From Anisakis pegreffii (Eukaryota; Nematoda; Chromadorea; Rhabditida; Anisakidae), in the NCBI GenBank assembly GCA_035041965.1, contig JAPYMA010000008.1, positions 84,488-148,487 on the forward strand: 64,000 nt of DNA, given 5' to 3'. This document shows positions 40,901 through 53,400 of this stretch, piece after piece; the first letter of the stretch is position 1, and each line of letters opens with the position of its first letter. The notes under the pieces are model-generated. The model did no database searches. It was given only the letters and a program-made list of their open reading frames with translations, and was not told the DNA's origin. A program made the translations under genes and the position numbers.

Positions 40901-43900
40901 TCTTGATTATTGATATCGATGTGTTAATCTTAAACCAATGTCTCACTGCAGTTTGATGATCGTGAGCATATGAAAGATGCAGACCCGATTCTTATGGAAA
41001 AATGTAAGGATGAAATAGTGCATCTCAAGTGTAATCTGGAGAAGAGTTTCAAAGATGTAATTGAATGCTTGAGAACGAACTTCGACGAGCTCGGTATGCG
41101 TTCTGTTATTGAATTCTGATCATTGTTCGGCCCTTGTTTATTGCCTCGACTGAATGAGAAGCATTAGTGTAAGAAGTTTTTATTTATGAACTAATCACGG
41201 ATGAGGAAAAAATTATTCTTTCACGTGATTAGTGAATTCTCTCAATGCGATGTAAAGGAAGGCGTGAATGTAAGGGGATATTTATATGGATTTTTATAAT
41301 GAAGGATGAATATTAAGGAACCGAATGTAAAGCGTTAGTGTTCACTCGTGAGGAGATTGAAGCAGTTGATAACCGGTTCGACGATGAGTTACAGGTTATC
41401 ATTACTTAGTACCTTTCTCGTGGTAACTGTTTGTATTCAAATCAGCATAACGCTTTAATTTTCAACAGTTTGTGGCTCTGTTGTCATCGTTATCATCAAA
41501 TCTTTTGTTAATATTTCATTGAATTTTATTACTGATTCTACCTTTTATAATACATACCAGTGGTTCTCGACCTTTTTTTTCTCTCCCACACCCCTTAAAA
41601 ATTTTAAAATGTCCTCGCCCCCCTCACAACACCCACTCTGTATCTCTCGTCCACTACAGTGAGTGTCTGAAGTGTAGATAAGTGTATGCCATTAGAGTGC
41701 GAGTAACCCTGATATATACGATTACTTATGTTGCATATTGAAAATCTAAATTTTACAGCGTCAATGCCGTAGTGATATCGATCGTTTTTGTCATAATCAA
41801 GAGGGTGATAAAGTTTTGGAATGCTTGAAAAATTCAAAAATTGTTCGCATATTGTCTCCAGACTGCCGAAAGGTGATCGGTTAATTTCATTTTCTTCGAC
41901 ACTAGGTATCTCATTCTGACTAAAACGGAATAAAAAGCCTTTAAGAGGAACAGCAATGACTCCGAATAATTCCCAGTTCATTAAAATACAATTAAAGGTG
42001 GTCGTGCAACGTATGCACGAACAGCTGCGCGATGTTCGACTACATCCAACCCTACTCGATGCATGTCGTGATGAGGCTGAACAATAGTATGCCGTCTTCA
42101 CCATTTTACTCTATTGATGACACGATTTGCTAAATTAATAAGCGTGTGCCTTGTATTTTGTTTGCTTCTGATCACATAGAAATTCAATTAAAATCACTGT
42201 AAAATGTGACTTTTTTTGAAGAATTTAATGTAAATAATCTTCGCGCCTCACATTTCCTCTCCAGTTTTGATTTGAGTTTATTGCTGAAATGGTTAAGGAC
42301 TAAAAGGGCAATTTAAATGAGCTGTTTAGTCCCATAGGAATTTTCATGATGCATAATGTGGTGCATTATTTTTTATTGAGTAAAAATCAGTCTTTTACAG
42401 TTGTCCCGATGACTTCAAGAAGATCAACGATCCAAAATATGCCAGACAAACTCTCGAAGGAGTTTTTGTGCTATGCTTGAGAACGCAATACGCTGATCCT
42501 CGTAAAGGATTACTACTTAAACCGAAATGCAAAGATGAGGTAATATTTGTTGTTACATTAATTACCCAGTAAATTTTAGTGTATAGTAACCTTAGTTCCC
42601 TAGAGTCTTTCATATGGCCAATGTTAAAACTAAAGATTGCTGAATATGGCTTTACAACATATGCCTAGTTTAACGAAATGATAACACTTTTTATTACAGA
42701 TCGCGAAAGTGATATTAGAGAGCGAATTTGACGTGGAACTTGATCCACTGCTTTATCATGCTTGTCGAGACACAATCACGAAACATTGTGCCAATAAAGT
42801 GATTGCTGGTGGAGGTAGTTTCGAAACTGTGCTCGAATGTCTCAAAACGGATTACAGTCGTGGCGCTATTGGAAACGACGAATGTAAACGTAATGTAAGA
42901 GAGTGAAGTTTCATATTTTTATTTTCATTGTTTCAGGAAGCGAATAATGACTGGAATGGTCACTGATGAAATAATATATTGCAGATCGCTAGGCGTTTGC
43001 AAGAATCACTGGTCGATTTGCATCTTGATCCCATACTGCATGAGGCTTGTGCTGCAGACGTACAACGTTTGTGTAGTGATGTTCCACCTGGACAAAGCAG
43101 ATGTTTGCATTTGTGTTGATCATCTTTCACTTTAAATTTGTACTTTCTAAGATTTATTATGTCCATTGTCCCTTTTGCACACTGATGAGCAATATTTAAA
43201 AACTTATTTAAGTGTTATGAAAGAAGGCTTTTGTCATTCATTGATGTACTTTACAATAACGGAAGTTTATGATAAAATGACGAAACCCAAAAATTATCCC
43301 TACCAGTTTATTGATTGTGTTTTGATATTTTCGCTGATCAGCTAATTAAAACATTTGAAGTGGTAATTTGTCTGATGGATGCAATGAGAAACCCAAGTGC
43401 AAGGATGTCATCGACTTGCCGTAATAAACTGGTCGAAAGAAATGAACTCTGGATGAAGGCTCATAATGTATGTTTTATTATTATTCATTTACAATTTCGA
43501 TTGTTGTTGCTAATTGTGTGGATTTTATTTATTTCATTTTTTTTGAGCTGTTATCGATTATTGGTTGTGGGTATTTTTCGTTCACTGCACCTTTGTGCGA
43601 AGTGTGCGAATGAAAATTTTATTATTTGTTATTTATGGGAGTGTCGATCAGTGACATGAAAGTTTTTGTATATGATCAGTTGTTTCGTTCGAAGCAGTAA
43701 TCAGTTCATTCTGTGAATGATCAGATAGCTGATTATGAATTGGAGCAAATATTAAATTACAGGAACATCAATTGCCGATGCCCGAGAGTTTTATGGATGT
43801 GATTGAAATGGTAAAGGTACATCCCCAAAGAACATCATTTTTGATGTGGTTCGCTCTGTTTGTGTTTGTTATTCTCTTTATTGGATGTTGTTGTGGTCGT

Positions 43901-43939
43901 GCTACAAGCCGTGCTAAAAGACAATTAAAAGATCGTTAA
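31959..43939 (+). CDS. GLG1: Golgi apparatus protein 1 (GLG1 / ESL-1 / CFR) orthologue
   Basis: This is a Golgi type I membrane protein built from Cys-rich GLG1 repeats; vertebrate versions bind FGFs, E-selectin and TGF-beta precursors. There are 26 exons: 31959-32030, 32350-32416, 32691-32760, 32980-33202, 33274-33454, 33820-33963, 34872-35047, 35155-35241, 35322-35615, 35728-35871, 36091-36160, 36232-36412, 36817-36928, 37244-37381, 37454-37618, 37757-37962, 39599-39719, 40952-41093, 41318-41394, 41759-41872, 41998-42086, 42401-42539, 42700-42894, 42985-43102, 43361-43467, 43763-43939. All phases match; the product is about 1202 residues (human about 1180). Exon 1 is a signal peptide ending VVQAQ. 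Exons 2-3 form an Ala/Gln-rich linker. Repeats follow with landmarks DDFHLDRQLYFACREDRE, SPEIVLTCGQ, RDWTLDPELYQACH and LYHACRDTITKHC. The end has a membrane helix (LMWFALFVFVILFIG) and a short tail AKRQLKDR, nearly the vertebrate tail. Eight of its 25 acceptors are AAG. Confidence 0.97.
38215..38310 (+). repeat. tRNA-like block (possible SINE remnant) in left palindrome arm
   Basis: The block contains TGGCCTAGTGGG, close to a polymerase III A box, and about 40 bases later GGTAGTTCTGTTCC, a poor B box. The same block occurs inverted in the right arm (about 39029-39124). There is no complete cloverleaf that I can draw, so it is read as a tRNA-derived repeat rather than a gene. Confidence 0.35.
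38362..38387. repeat. Short perfect hairpin, repeated in both palindrome arms
   Basis: CCCCACAACTT, a four-base TTTC loop and AAGTTGTGGGG form an 11-pair stem. A second copy is at about 38951-38976 in the right arm. Confidence 0.7.
41558..41711 (+). mobile_element. hAT-like MITE, family A copy 3, in a GLG1 intron
   Basis: Starts CAGTGGTTCTCGACC and ends GAGTAACCCTG. The flanks ATACATAC and ATATATAC agree at 7 of 8 bases. The core AAAATTTTAAAATGTCCTCG is a diverged form of the family core. It ends 47 bases before GLG1 exon 41759-41872. Confidence 0.85.
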
Positions 43940-46900
43940 GCAAATATCTTTTCTAATCGATATTTTATCACTCTCAACAATGCTACATTGAATCTTTAAA
44001 CTACTGCTGGTGATCACTTTCCAAGCATTCGGCCCACTTATACAATAGATGTGAAAAGATGGGTATAAAATATTTTGCAAACCCAATCGATTTGTTTTCG
44101 TTAAATTTATCGAAGAGTGATCTTTTATATGAATGATGCATGGGTGGGCCAACTCTGTGTTATTTTGTTGTTGTTTTATCATTTTCAACTAGTTTTGTTT
44201 ATTGTGATTTGATTCTGAATTCTCAAATATCACAGTGTCAATGAGAAAGAGTTGTAACTTTGTGTTAGTGAATTTACTTAGAACAACAATAAGAACAGAG
44301 CTTGTTCTTTTACATTTAGAAGAGGTGATTGATGAGTGTTGTTCTCAATTGATTTATACTTAATACAGTGCTTCACTGTCTAATTTTGAATCTTCCATAT
44401 TGTTGAGCGAATTACATCTATTTGTATGAGCACATAGCCTTTTTGATGGTCATTTTTGTTTGTTACCATTGTCAGTAATGTTGTTTTTATTGTAATGAGT
44501 TTCAAAATGGATTCAACAGCATATTCTCGGTGAAAGAAATGGCACTATTTTAGCCGGATGTAGATATCGTTTTGATGAAAACGAATGATTCAGATTGAGT
44601 GCTGTTTTGTTTAGACAAGAAATATGTTGACTCACTGTATTTGAATTAATGCTTAATTCATCGTTTGTATTGTTTTTTGCTTCGTTGAATAACGATTCCT
44701 TGCTGTTGTTTTCACTGAAATATTTGGTTGGTTCCTCTTATGATGCGTAATCTGTATTTCGGGTTTTATGAAAGGTCGTGGATCATCTTTATCAGATGAA
44801 TTTTGATGATGTTTCTTTCTCTTCTATTTTCATTTTTATTTGTTGCCTCTTCTGCCTCCTCATCAAATTTTCTTAGAGTTCTGAGGAAATTTTCTCCTCA
44901 TTAATACCATTGAAAAACGTTATAAGAATAATAAAATGAAAATGAATCATAATTCATCATATTCAGTCATTGAATTACAGCCTATCTTAATCAATGTTCT
45001 TGTGTTGAGTGATATCAGGAAGTTTGATTAGAGACCATCTGATTTTACTTTCACATTGCCTGATTTCAGTACCGAATTCCTGATTTTTGGTTGTTCTCAA
45101 TATGGGTACAAAAAGGCTCATGAGTGCTTCGGTTCAGATTGCTTGCTGTTCATTACTTAATGGGTAAATTTATTGCATCTTTGAAAAAGGCACTTTTGTA
45201 CGCTCCAAAGTTGAGTGTTTGTTGTGCATTTGTTTTCAAAACAAAAAAAAATCATGAAGAATGTAACTGAACTTGTTCAACACGATGGTTTTGATTAATG
45301 TGATTGTGCTTATGAGGGAACAGTGGCATGGATGAAGATCAACTGGAATTTTCCATTGAACGATTTTCCAATTGCGAGAATCTCTTCTTTTTTTTAATCG
45401 TTCATACTGTTTTAAACAATAGTTATAATAACTGATTAATCGAATTGATTTTACGATCTACCACTAAAAAAGGGTTTTGGTTGTTTCATCCTGTTTAACA
45501 TTATTTGGTCCTGTTATGTGTATCATCCATCATTAACCAACTGAAGTTCATCGATGAGCTCGTTTCACTGCTTTATTATTGAAATGTCTGTGTACTCGAT
45601 GAATGAACCAGTAAAGTGATCAAAATAAATCTGCGATCGAGAGATTTGATCCGTTCGAATGCAAACGTCCCGATGTTGTTATAATTGCTTCTTTTAACAT
45701 TTGTTATCCTATCTGAATGATCGTTATCCATCGAATGTTATTGTTTCGTTTATATTCAGTTATCAATATTCCCACAGAAAACTGAAAGTTGGCATAAGAA
45801 GAGTGATAACTATATATGTATATGTGTGTGTGATTGTTTTTTGTGATGAATCGTTCAGTGAGGTCGACGTATTGAAACAATTTTTAAAATGAAATTATAT
45901 GAAGAAATCATCGAACTGATTGGTAATTATCATTTTATGGAATGATCATTCGGAGAGTTCATCAGTGAATGATTCAAAAAGAAAATGAAAATACCCGCAA
46001 TTAGATTGGCGCTTAACGATTCAATAACATATTTGTTTTATTAGATTATTATAAGCATTATCATTATTAATTTCTGTGATTAGTTGTGATTGAAAACAAA
46101 ATACATATTTGCTTTGAGAATGACAGTGGTATTCAAGGTTGTTGAACGATGCACTTGTTCGTGTGTCACTCGTTTTCACTTCTCGCACTATTTTCTCTTT
46201 CGTTTAGCCTCGTTGTTAACTGATGCTTTTGAGTATTATTTTCGTTTGTGATTGTTTTGTCTTGTTGCTAATTAATTTTCCACTTATTGATATTATTATT
46301 GTTACTTTCACAACTCTTATTTTTAATTGACTATTACAAGTATTATTAATATTCTTACTCTGAGTTTTTATTGTTTCTAATTTATAATCTTACGAATACT
46401 TCTCGGAGTTGTGATAACATTTGTTTAAAAGATGCCACCTTATTAAATTATTTCGTTTTGTTTGTTACGCACACTGCATCAGTTGTCATAATGGACAATA
46501 GTAATGACAATTAGTATCAACGATCACATCACTACTGCCAACTGCACAATTGGCAAACGCCCGTTCCACTATTGGTTGGGTCCCATGTGGGCTAAGCATT
46601 CGTTCTTTTGCACTGCAATTCGCTAAAAGAAATTTGCATTCACACTATTATTTTGCCTGGGAAAAGACCGTTGAAATTTTGGTAGAATCCTTACGGGGTT
46701 CATAAGAAATGCTAAGTTTTATTCAAGTGGAATCCGCTTATCAAAAAATTACGATAATAATAATAATAAGAATAACCAAACGAAGAGCCATCTCGTCAAA
46801 CCCTCAACATGACGAAGATGAAATCGGTTCCGACGAGGCTAGCAGTAACTCACGTTAAGGATATTGGAAATGGGATACTCATCACTGATTTTATCTCATT

Positions 46901-47491
46901 CGAGTCTTCACCTTCTAAATGAGTTGATTAGTGAATCTGGCGGATTCCTCATCGTTGAAATGATATTCACAGTCTAGGAAGAATTACAACGTCGCTCGTT
47001 TATGAAAACGCGAACCGATCATTCACTGCGAACCGCTTACGTATTGTGTTGTCGTTCACCGACACCACACATATCAGTAGCAACGTTTACGTAACACTGA
47101 ACTGGAATGATGATCCGAGTATTATTGAGCACCAATAGCATTGAACGTTGAAATTAACTCATTCCGTCGAGTTATTTTATATTAACTCCGTTTTCTTTTG
47201 TATCGTCAATAATGTAAGCAATCGCTGTTTGAGATATCGTTTGAAAACCTAGACGGGTCGGCTTTTTTTTAAAAACATGAATTACATGGTTTTTGACTCA
47301 CTAATAAATTACAAAGAATTTGAAATAGTTGAGATGTGATCGGATATGAAGGAATTGGTGTGTTCGAGAAACAAGAGAGGAACTGTATAAATCTTTTGAA
47401 GTTGATTATGCTGCTGAATGGGGTTCTGTTTTCACTTGGTTATCCATTTATTTGTTTCTAGCTACTCTGTTGTAAATTCTTTTCGGTCCAA
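43940..47491. other. 3.6 kb between GLG1 and the CECR2-like gene
   Basis: No gene seen. An AATAAA at 44930-44935, about 1 kb past the GLG1 stop, is the first clear polyadenylation-type signal I noticed. The rest is T-rich. The spacing argues against the two genes forming an operon. Confidence 0.5.
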
Positions 47492-50400
47492 ATGCAACTT
47501 CGCAGTCGATCGAAAGATGTGGACGATGGTGCATCCACGTCGACGAGTGTGCCATTGGTGGACTTGGAAAAAGGTCGGTTTTTTATCGTTGTAGGATTTT
47601 ATTTGGTTTAGTTTATTGACTTGTCATACCTTACTGCGTTGGTATTTGATGATATTTGTTAACTGGATGCATTTGATCATTTGCGATTTTTTTTTGAGTG
47701 ATTTCATAGACGTTAGTCTTTAAACAATACCATCACCAGCAAGTTCAAATGCAGAGATGTTTCATTTGCACAGCATGCGTTTGAAGACAGTAGACACCAG
47801 ATTAAGTAATGGTACATGTATGATAACCACAAATGGATTGTTTTTAGAGGAATATATATTCCCGGAGCATTTAATAAAGGATCAAAATTGGCGACAACAA
47901 GCGCTTTCAAACAAATGTGACAAGCAACCAACAACGTCAATGAATCTTGCGCTGGTTTTTGATTTTGTTAGCAAGTTCAATGATGCGTTCAACTTAACAA
48001 AATTTTCTGAGGAAGAACTGGATGAAGCAATTTCAGCATCGGTTAGCTTATTTTTCAAATTTGGGAATGGTTCTTTCAAAGACTAAACATTTGCGGATTG
48101 TAAAATGTAATTCAGTGTGGGATTTCTGTTCGTGACATCAACATTTACTGGACCGATTTGTAGGAGTTTTATGAAAATGGAACGCAATTTGTGAGTGATG
48201 TAGATGAATGGAGTATTTATCTTTTGGAATGTTTAGATTTTTAGTCTGATCGTTTCATTGTTTTACGCATCGGTATTACACATTTCATTAAAATTCAAGG
48301 ATAGCTATAGAAAGAATTGAGAAGTGGAAGGAATCGGGTCGCTTTTTTGATTAATCAGGTTCGTGTCGAGTTGTGAACCTATGATATATTTTAAGATCAG
48401 TTCATCATCATCTTACACTCTTGTTCGCTTGGTCGTAGAACTATTGTCTGGATTCACTTCAATTGATTCTTCTCATCAAATGAGAATGTATCACAGAAAT
48501 CGGGTTTATAGAGAAACGAAGTTTGTTTCAATCCAATTCGTTTCTTTTTATCCGAGAAATTATATTGAAGATTCAGTAAAGTTTTATTGTTACCAAAAAT
48601 AGCATATATGTTCTTGTAATGTGAATAAGCTTCCATTTATAGAAAACTGAGAGGTTTATCGTCAAAATCTAAATAAGTCATATATTTTTTGTTTTTTGAA
48701 ATTTTAATTTACTCAGTTTCCCATTTTCAGTAATGAAAATTATAATCTTTCTTTGTGGGAGTTTTTCGATCATGACTGGAAAGTGTTCACACACGGTGCT
48801 TTTGATCTCGAAAATTTCTTTGCCTCTTCCAAAGGTAAGTCTATTCATTGAGTATTCAACAAGTTAGCATTCTGCCCTCGTTCTTCTAATGATAACTCAT
48901 CATTCCGTTTTAGTTTCCTCCTTTTGTCGTGAAAAATTTTGTCAAAAATTTCTGTGTGCTGTTCAAAACATTACCTCTTATCACTGACATTACAGTGGTC
49001 AATGATAACGAAATACTTCTTCGAGCTGATCATGTTAGACATCATGTTCATTTCTGTCATATTTTTATGTGATGAAAGATACCAATAAATTTTGTGTCGT
49101 GACTTGATGCAGTGTGTATGAGTTGAATGAATGCAAGTATAGAATTGCTTAAAGATAATGTTTATTGATGGTGGATGAGTTTTTCAGAAAGAGCTGATCT
49201 CTTCAAGTTTAACTCGGATATTCGTGCTGTTATTCTGTATGAACTTTGCCAGTATCGATTAGCATGTTTTGATGCACAAAATGTCATTGATTCGGTAAGT
49301 TGTTCAATAACTGATTCTGAATATGTACATTGATCAACAATCATCTCGCCCTTTACGGATCTATTTCCGCATATTACGAATCATCAATGCCTCAGTTATA
49401 TCATTGCTGTGGATCTGTCAATAAAGTGGTGGCATTGTTTATATCAAAATTAAATTTACAGACTATTGATGAAAGTGAGTCACCCATGGGTGATCAGTTA
49501 CGCACATCTCCTATCGGTGGATTTAATGACGAAAAGTACTATTACTTGGGAGGAACATGGCTATATCGATGGAAGTCGATTACAATCAAACACACCAAGT
49601 TAGCGCTTGAGTTTCGTATAATCTGCTGAATCGTTTCGCTGCTAACAATAAGTGCATCTTGCAAGTTTTCTTCGTTTTCAGACGAAAATCAAAAGTATCA
49701 AATAAGAGGAGTGTTGAACGTCGAAACACACCGAAAAAGTCACGTAAGGAAACGGAAGATTGCTTTGTGCAAAATGAAAAAGTTGATAAATTGAATGAAG
49801 AAATGCACGAACGGTTTGTGTTTATGTCATGCCTTGATGAACTCATGCTTATGTGCATTTTAGTTTACCGTTGCGAATATTTGCTTTAGGTCTTATTTGC
49901 TTTAATAAGTAAACCTTGAATACGTTCAAGAATCATGTTTAACATGATTCTCGAACCAATTCAAGATTTACTTATTATATATCCAGTAATCTAAAACTGT
50001 TCGAAGGGACTCATTCAACTAGAAAATGTGCTTAACTGCATAGATACAGTAGCGATGCACTTGATAATGTAAGCTTTGCTAACTTGATTAATCCGATTCC
50101 AGTCCCAAGAATGGAGTTGTGAGTAAAAAAATGGTGACAGAAATAGAGACGAACAGTGCAAAAGAAATGTCCGATTCAAATAGCGTTGTAGAGGATTGTG
50201 AGCAATCTGATTGCGCTGAAGTAAATGGACAAAAAGCTTTAATATCGAACGGCTGTGGTAAAGAGGGCGAACCTTGTTCTGCTCAAATCGATAAGGTTGT
50301 TTTCGTTTTTCTCTGTAAGCTTCTTTTCTTCCGGATCTTTGAATAGTAATATTTAATTATTGGAATATCATCTTTCGTTGTATTCAGATGAATGAATTGC

Positions 50401-53400
50401 ACGACGGAGCTGTACGGACAATCGACAGCGAGAAGCATAAAATAAACAATGATTCAGTCAATGATAGCAGTAATATCGAGGACACTATCAACGCTGAGGT
50501 GACTCCTTGTTGTGTATAATTCTCGCTTTTCAGTTCACGTAGGATAAGTGGATATCGGAAAACAGATTTTTAGTGTTGATTATTTCTTATATTCATCTTT
50601 ATTTTATTTCAATCATATGCTACATCCCACTGATCAAACAAAATCTTTTTTGCCCTTACGAATCAGATCGGATTCTCGACTTGCGTTGATGACATATTGA
50701 AGTACATTTAAGTCTTCCGTGCTTTTGGTTCTCATTTGTCAGGATCATTCAGTAAATCTTTGGATCCGCATTAATAATTTTTTGATTCATTTGTTCATTA
50801 GGTGATACTATCACTTGTGTGTCATTCTCTTGTATAACGATATTTTAGGAGTATTTCGAATGTTTGCGAGTGAAAAATTTTCTGTGGGAAGTGGTATGCA
50901 AAACTGAAGATCATTTGCATTTCCTGATTGAATATTTCCGTGAAAATCGTAGAAAGGCATTAGTGAAGACTTTAATCGATGTTGTTCTACCGTCTGTACA
51001 AAAGATATTCAGCGCGGTATGATCAGTCTTTGCATTCCTTACTTAAATATCAAACAAAAGATAACTTGAAAATAGCTGAGATGTTCGTTCGAAAGCAGTT
51101 TATTTGATAATATTATATATACTAACAGTTGGCGACCGATAGGCTTTTTCGGACAGTTGCTAAAACTCGACCGTATGAGTTCGACTCATGCAATCGAGTC
51201 TTTGATGGCTGGTCGAGTGAATCACAGTTGTATTGAATCTGGGAAAGCGTCAGTCTGGAAAAGAATGAACATCAGCCCAAAAGTCTGGAGTGAGCCACAA
51301 CTGAAGTCTGAGATAAGCATCAACCTCGGTTTCGTAAAAACAGCGATTATTCATATTGCTTCTTCGAACAGTTTTCGAAAACTCAGTCATAAGAGTCCGT
51401 AGTTTACTGTTTTTATCGAACAGGTTATGGGGGGTCATCAACAAGGCAGTTTCAGAGTAAGTGTAATCGATTTCGGTCGATGTTCACTCAAAATTGCTGT
51501 TTTTTTTTTCATTTCCATTTGGGGCACCGAGGCTTACCGTTTATTTATATCATAAGTTTTTGCTGTAAGATACTATGGTTTGTCCACGTTCAGTGCAAAT
51601 TTTAATGCAAAACTGACTGGGATGAGGTTCATGTCAAAAGCAAAAGCATTACGTTGTGATTTGCATCTACTGACTATGCACTGTGGTTTGATTGCAGCGC
51701 AGGATCGCCGAGAAGAAACGTAATCGATTCGTACCGATTGAAGTCAAGGATACATACCTAAGCAGTCAAGAAATACGACACAGTCGTCGATTGGAACAAA
51801 AGAAAATCGAACGTGAAAAACGTTTAGAGGTGAGTTGAGTCATTTTCACCTCGCACTAATTGTCGATTGATTCACATGATTTCGAGTGATCACCTCAACG
51901 ATGATACCTTAATCGTATAATGGCTATATCGTATTTCCGCTTTTGCTTTAATCTTGGAATCTGTTCATCTTATCAATTTATGTGTTTATAATATTTTATT
52001 CGGCAATCTTCTGAGTTGATTTTCATTCTTAACTTGAACGTACCCCAATTTGATCGCATCGATTTTCTACAGCGAATGATTCTTTACATGATTGACTCAT
52101 CGCAGATGACGAGTATGCTCATTGATCATTACTCGATGCTTGATGAACTTTCAATGCGTTTTGAAAATAGCAGTTTTTGATGTTCTGTAAATCCTTCGTA
52201 CATGTTTTGAACATGTTTTGCGGAAACCGATCAATATTTTGCAGTAATAATTCAGTTTTTTTTTCAACATATATTAGGGTTATTTTCTATTTTTGAGCAA
52301 CTCATTTAATATCTCTGTTCCATCTTAATTGCATTTCATCTTTGTTTAAGGAAGAGAAAAGATTGGGAATAGAATATGGGCGCCGTTCAAAAGAAGAACA
52401 GTGGCAAAGAAGATTTGCTGGTAAAACAACAATTTCACCAAACGAAAAATTCAATCGACTTGTCAGTAGTTGCATTTCATTTTGATTCTCCATTATATAT
52501 TAAAGCGTTATTTAGCCTTAATTTGTGTGCGGCCTTTTTTCTTGGTAGTTCACATTCGAATGGTCGTACTTGAAATTTTGTTCACATACAATGAAATAAT
52601 TGGATCTATTCTGGAATATTTTTTCCAGATCCAATTTTTTCCAGTCGGATCTGTTTTCCAGAGTTTTTCAGATTTTGTCAAGTATTGCTTCCTTTTTATT
52701 GAGTAATTAGTTTGTAGAGCCGCGAGGAACGAGCTAAGCAACGTGAGCAACGAATTGAACATTATAATCTCACAAGGCGATTGAAGATGGGTATGTTTAT
52801 TAGGCGATTAATTTATTGATATTCAAGTGGTTTGCTGTGTTCAATTCAATTTCACCTCTGAAAATTTGTTCACGTTCAATTCAAAATTCAAATTTCAGTT
52901 TTGAACAAAATATCGTTTATTTCAAAAGGAATGCAACGGGTGAATGACATGAACTTTAGTCTTTTCTGTGATTCAAATAATTATGAATCATCGATGAAAG
53001 GAGAGTCGTTTATAGGAATGAGTGAACCATCAACCGGATCTTCGTTTGAGTGTACTCGTAACGGCGCGTATGGTCATTCAGATATTTTAACGAATGAATC
53101 ATATCGAACCAATCGTTTAAACGGGAAAGAGAAGGATTACAGAAGAAGTGCCCGAGCAGTATATAACGGTGTGAATTCGTCTGGGATGGTCAGCCATTAT
53201 GGTGATGATTATATAGAGTATGATCGCAACAGCACTGAGGAGTTGCCGATTGATGGAATATTGCATAGCGGAGTGACTCATTCATATGCATATTCGAAAT
53301 ATGGTCTAATGAAAAATACGATCAGTGCATGTCGGAATGGTGATGTCAGTGCGAGTGCTGCTAGAACAAGGCCTATTGATTGGAGGTTTTATCGTGCGAA

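Noticed and set aside
41604..42104. Minus-strand frame of 166 codons
   Set aside because: It is the reverse shadow of GLG1 exons 41759-41872 and 41998-42086 and of a MITE; the plus-strand exons match the GLG1 family and splice in phase.
51157..51402. Plus frame of 81 codons between CECR2-like exons
   Set aside because: No acceptor or donor ties it to the gene in phase; the flanking exons 50849-51016 and 51424-51456 join without it.
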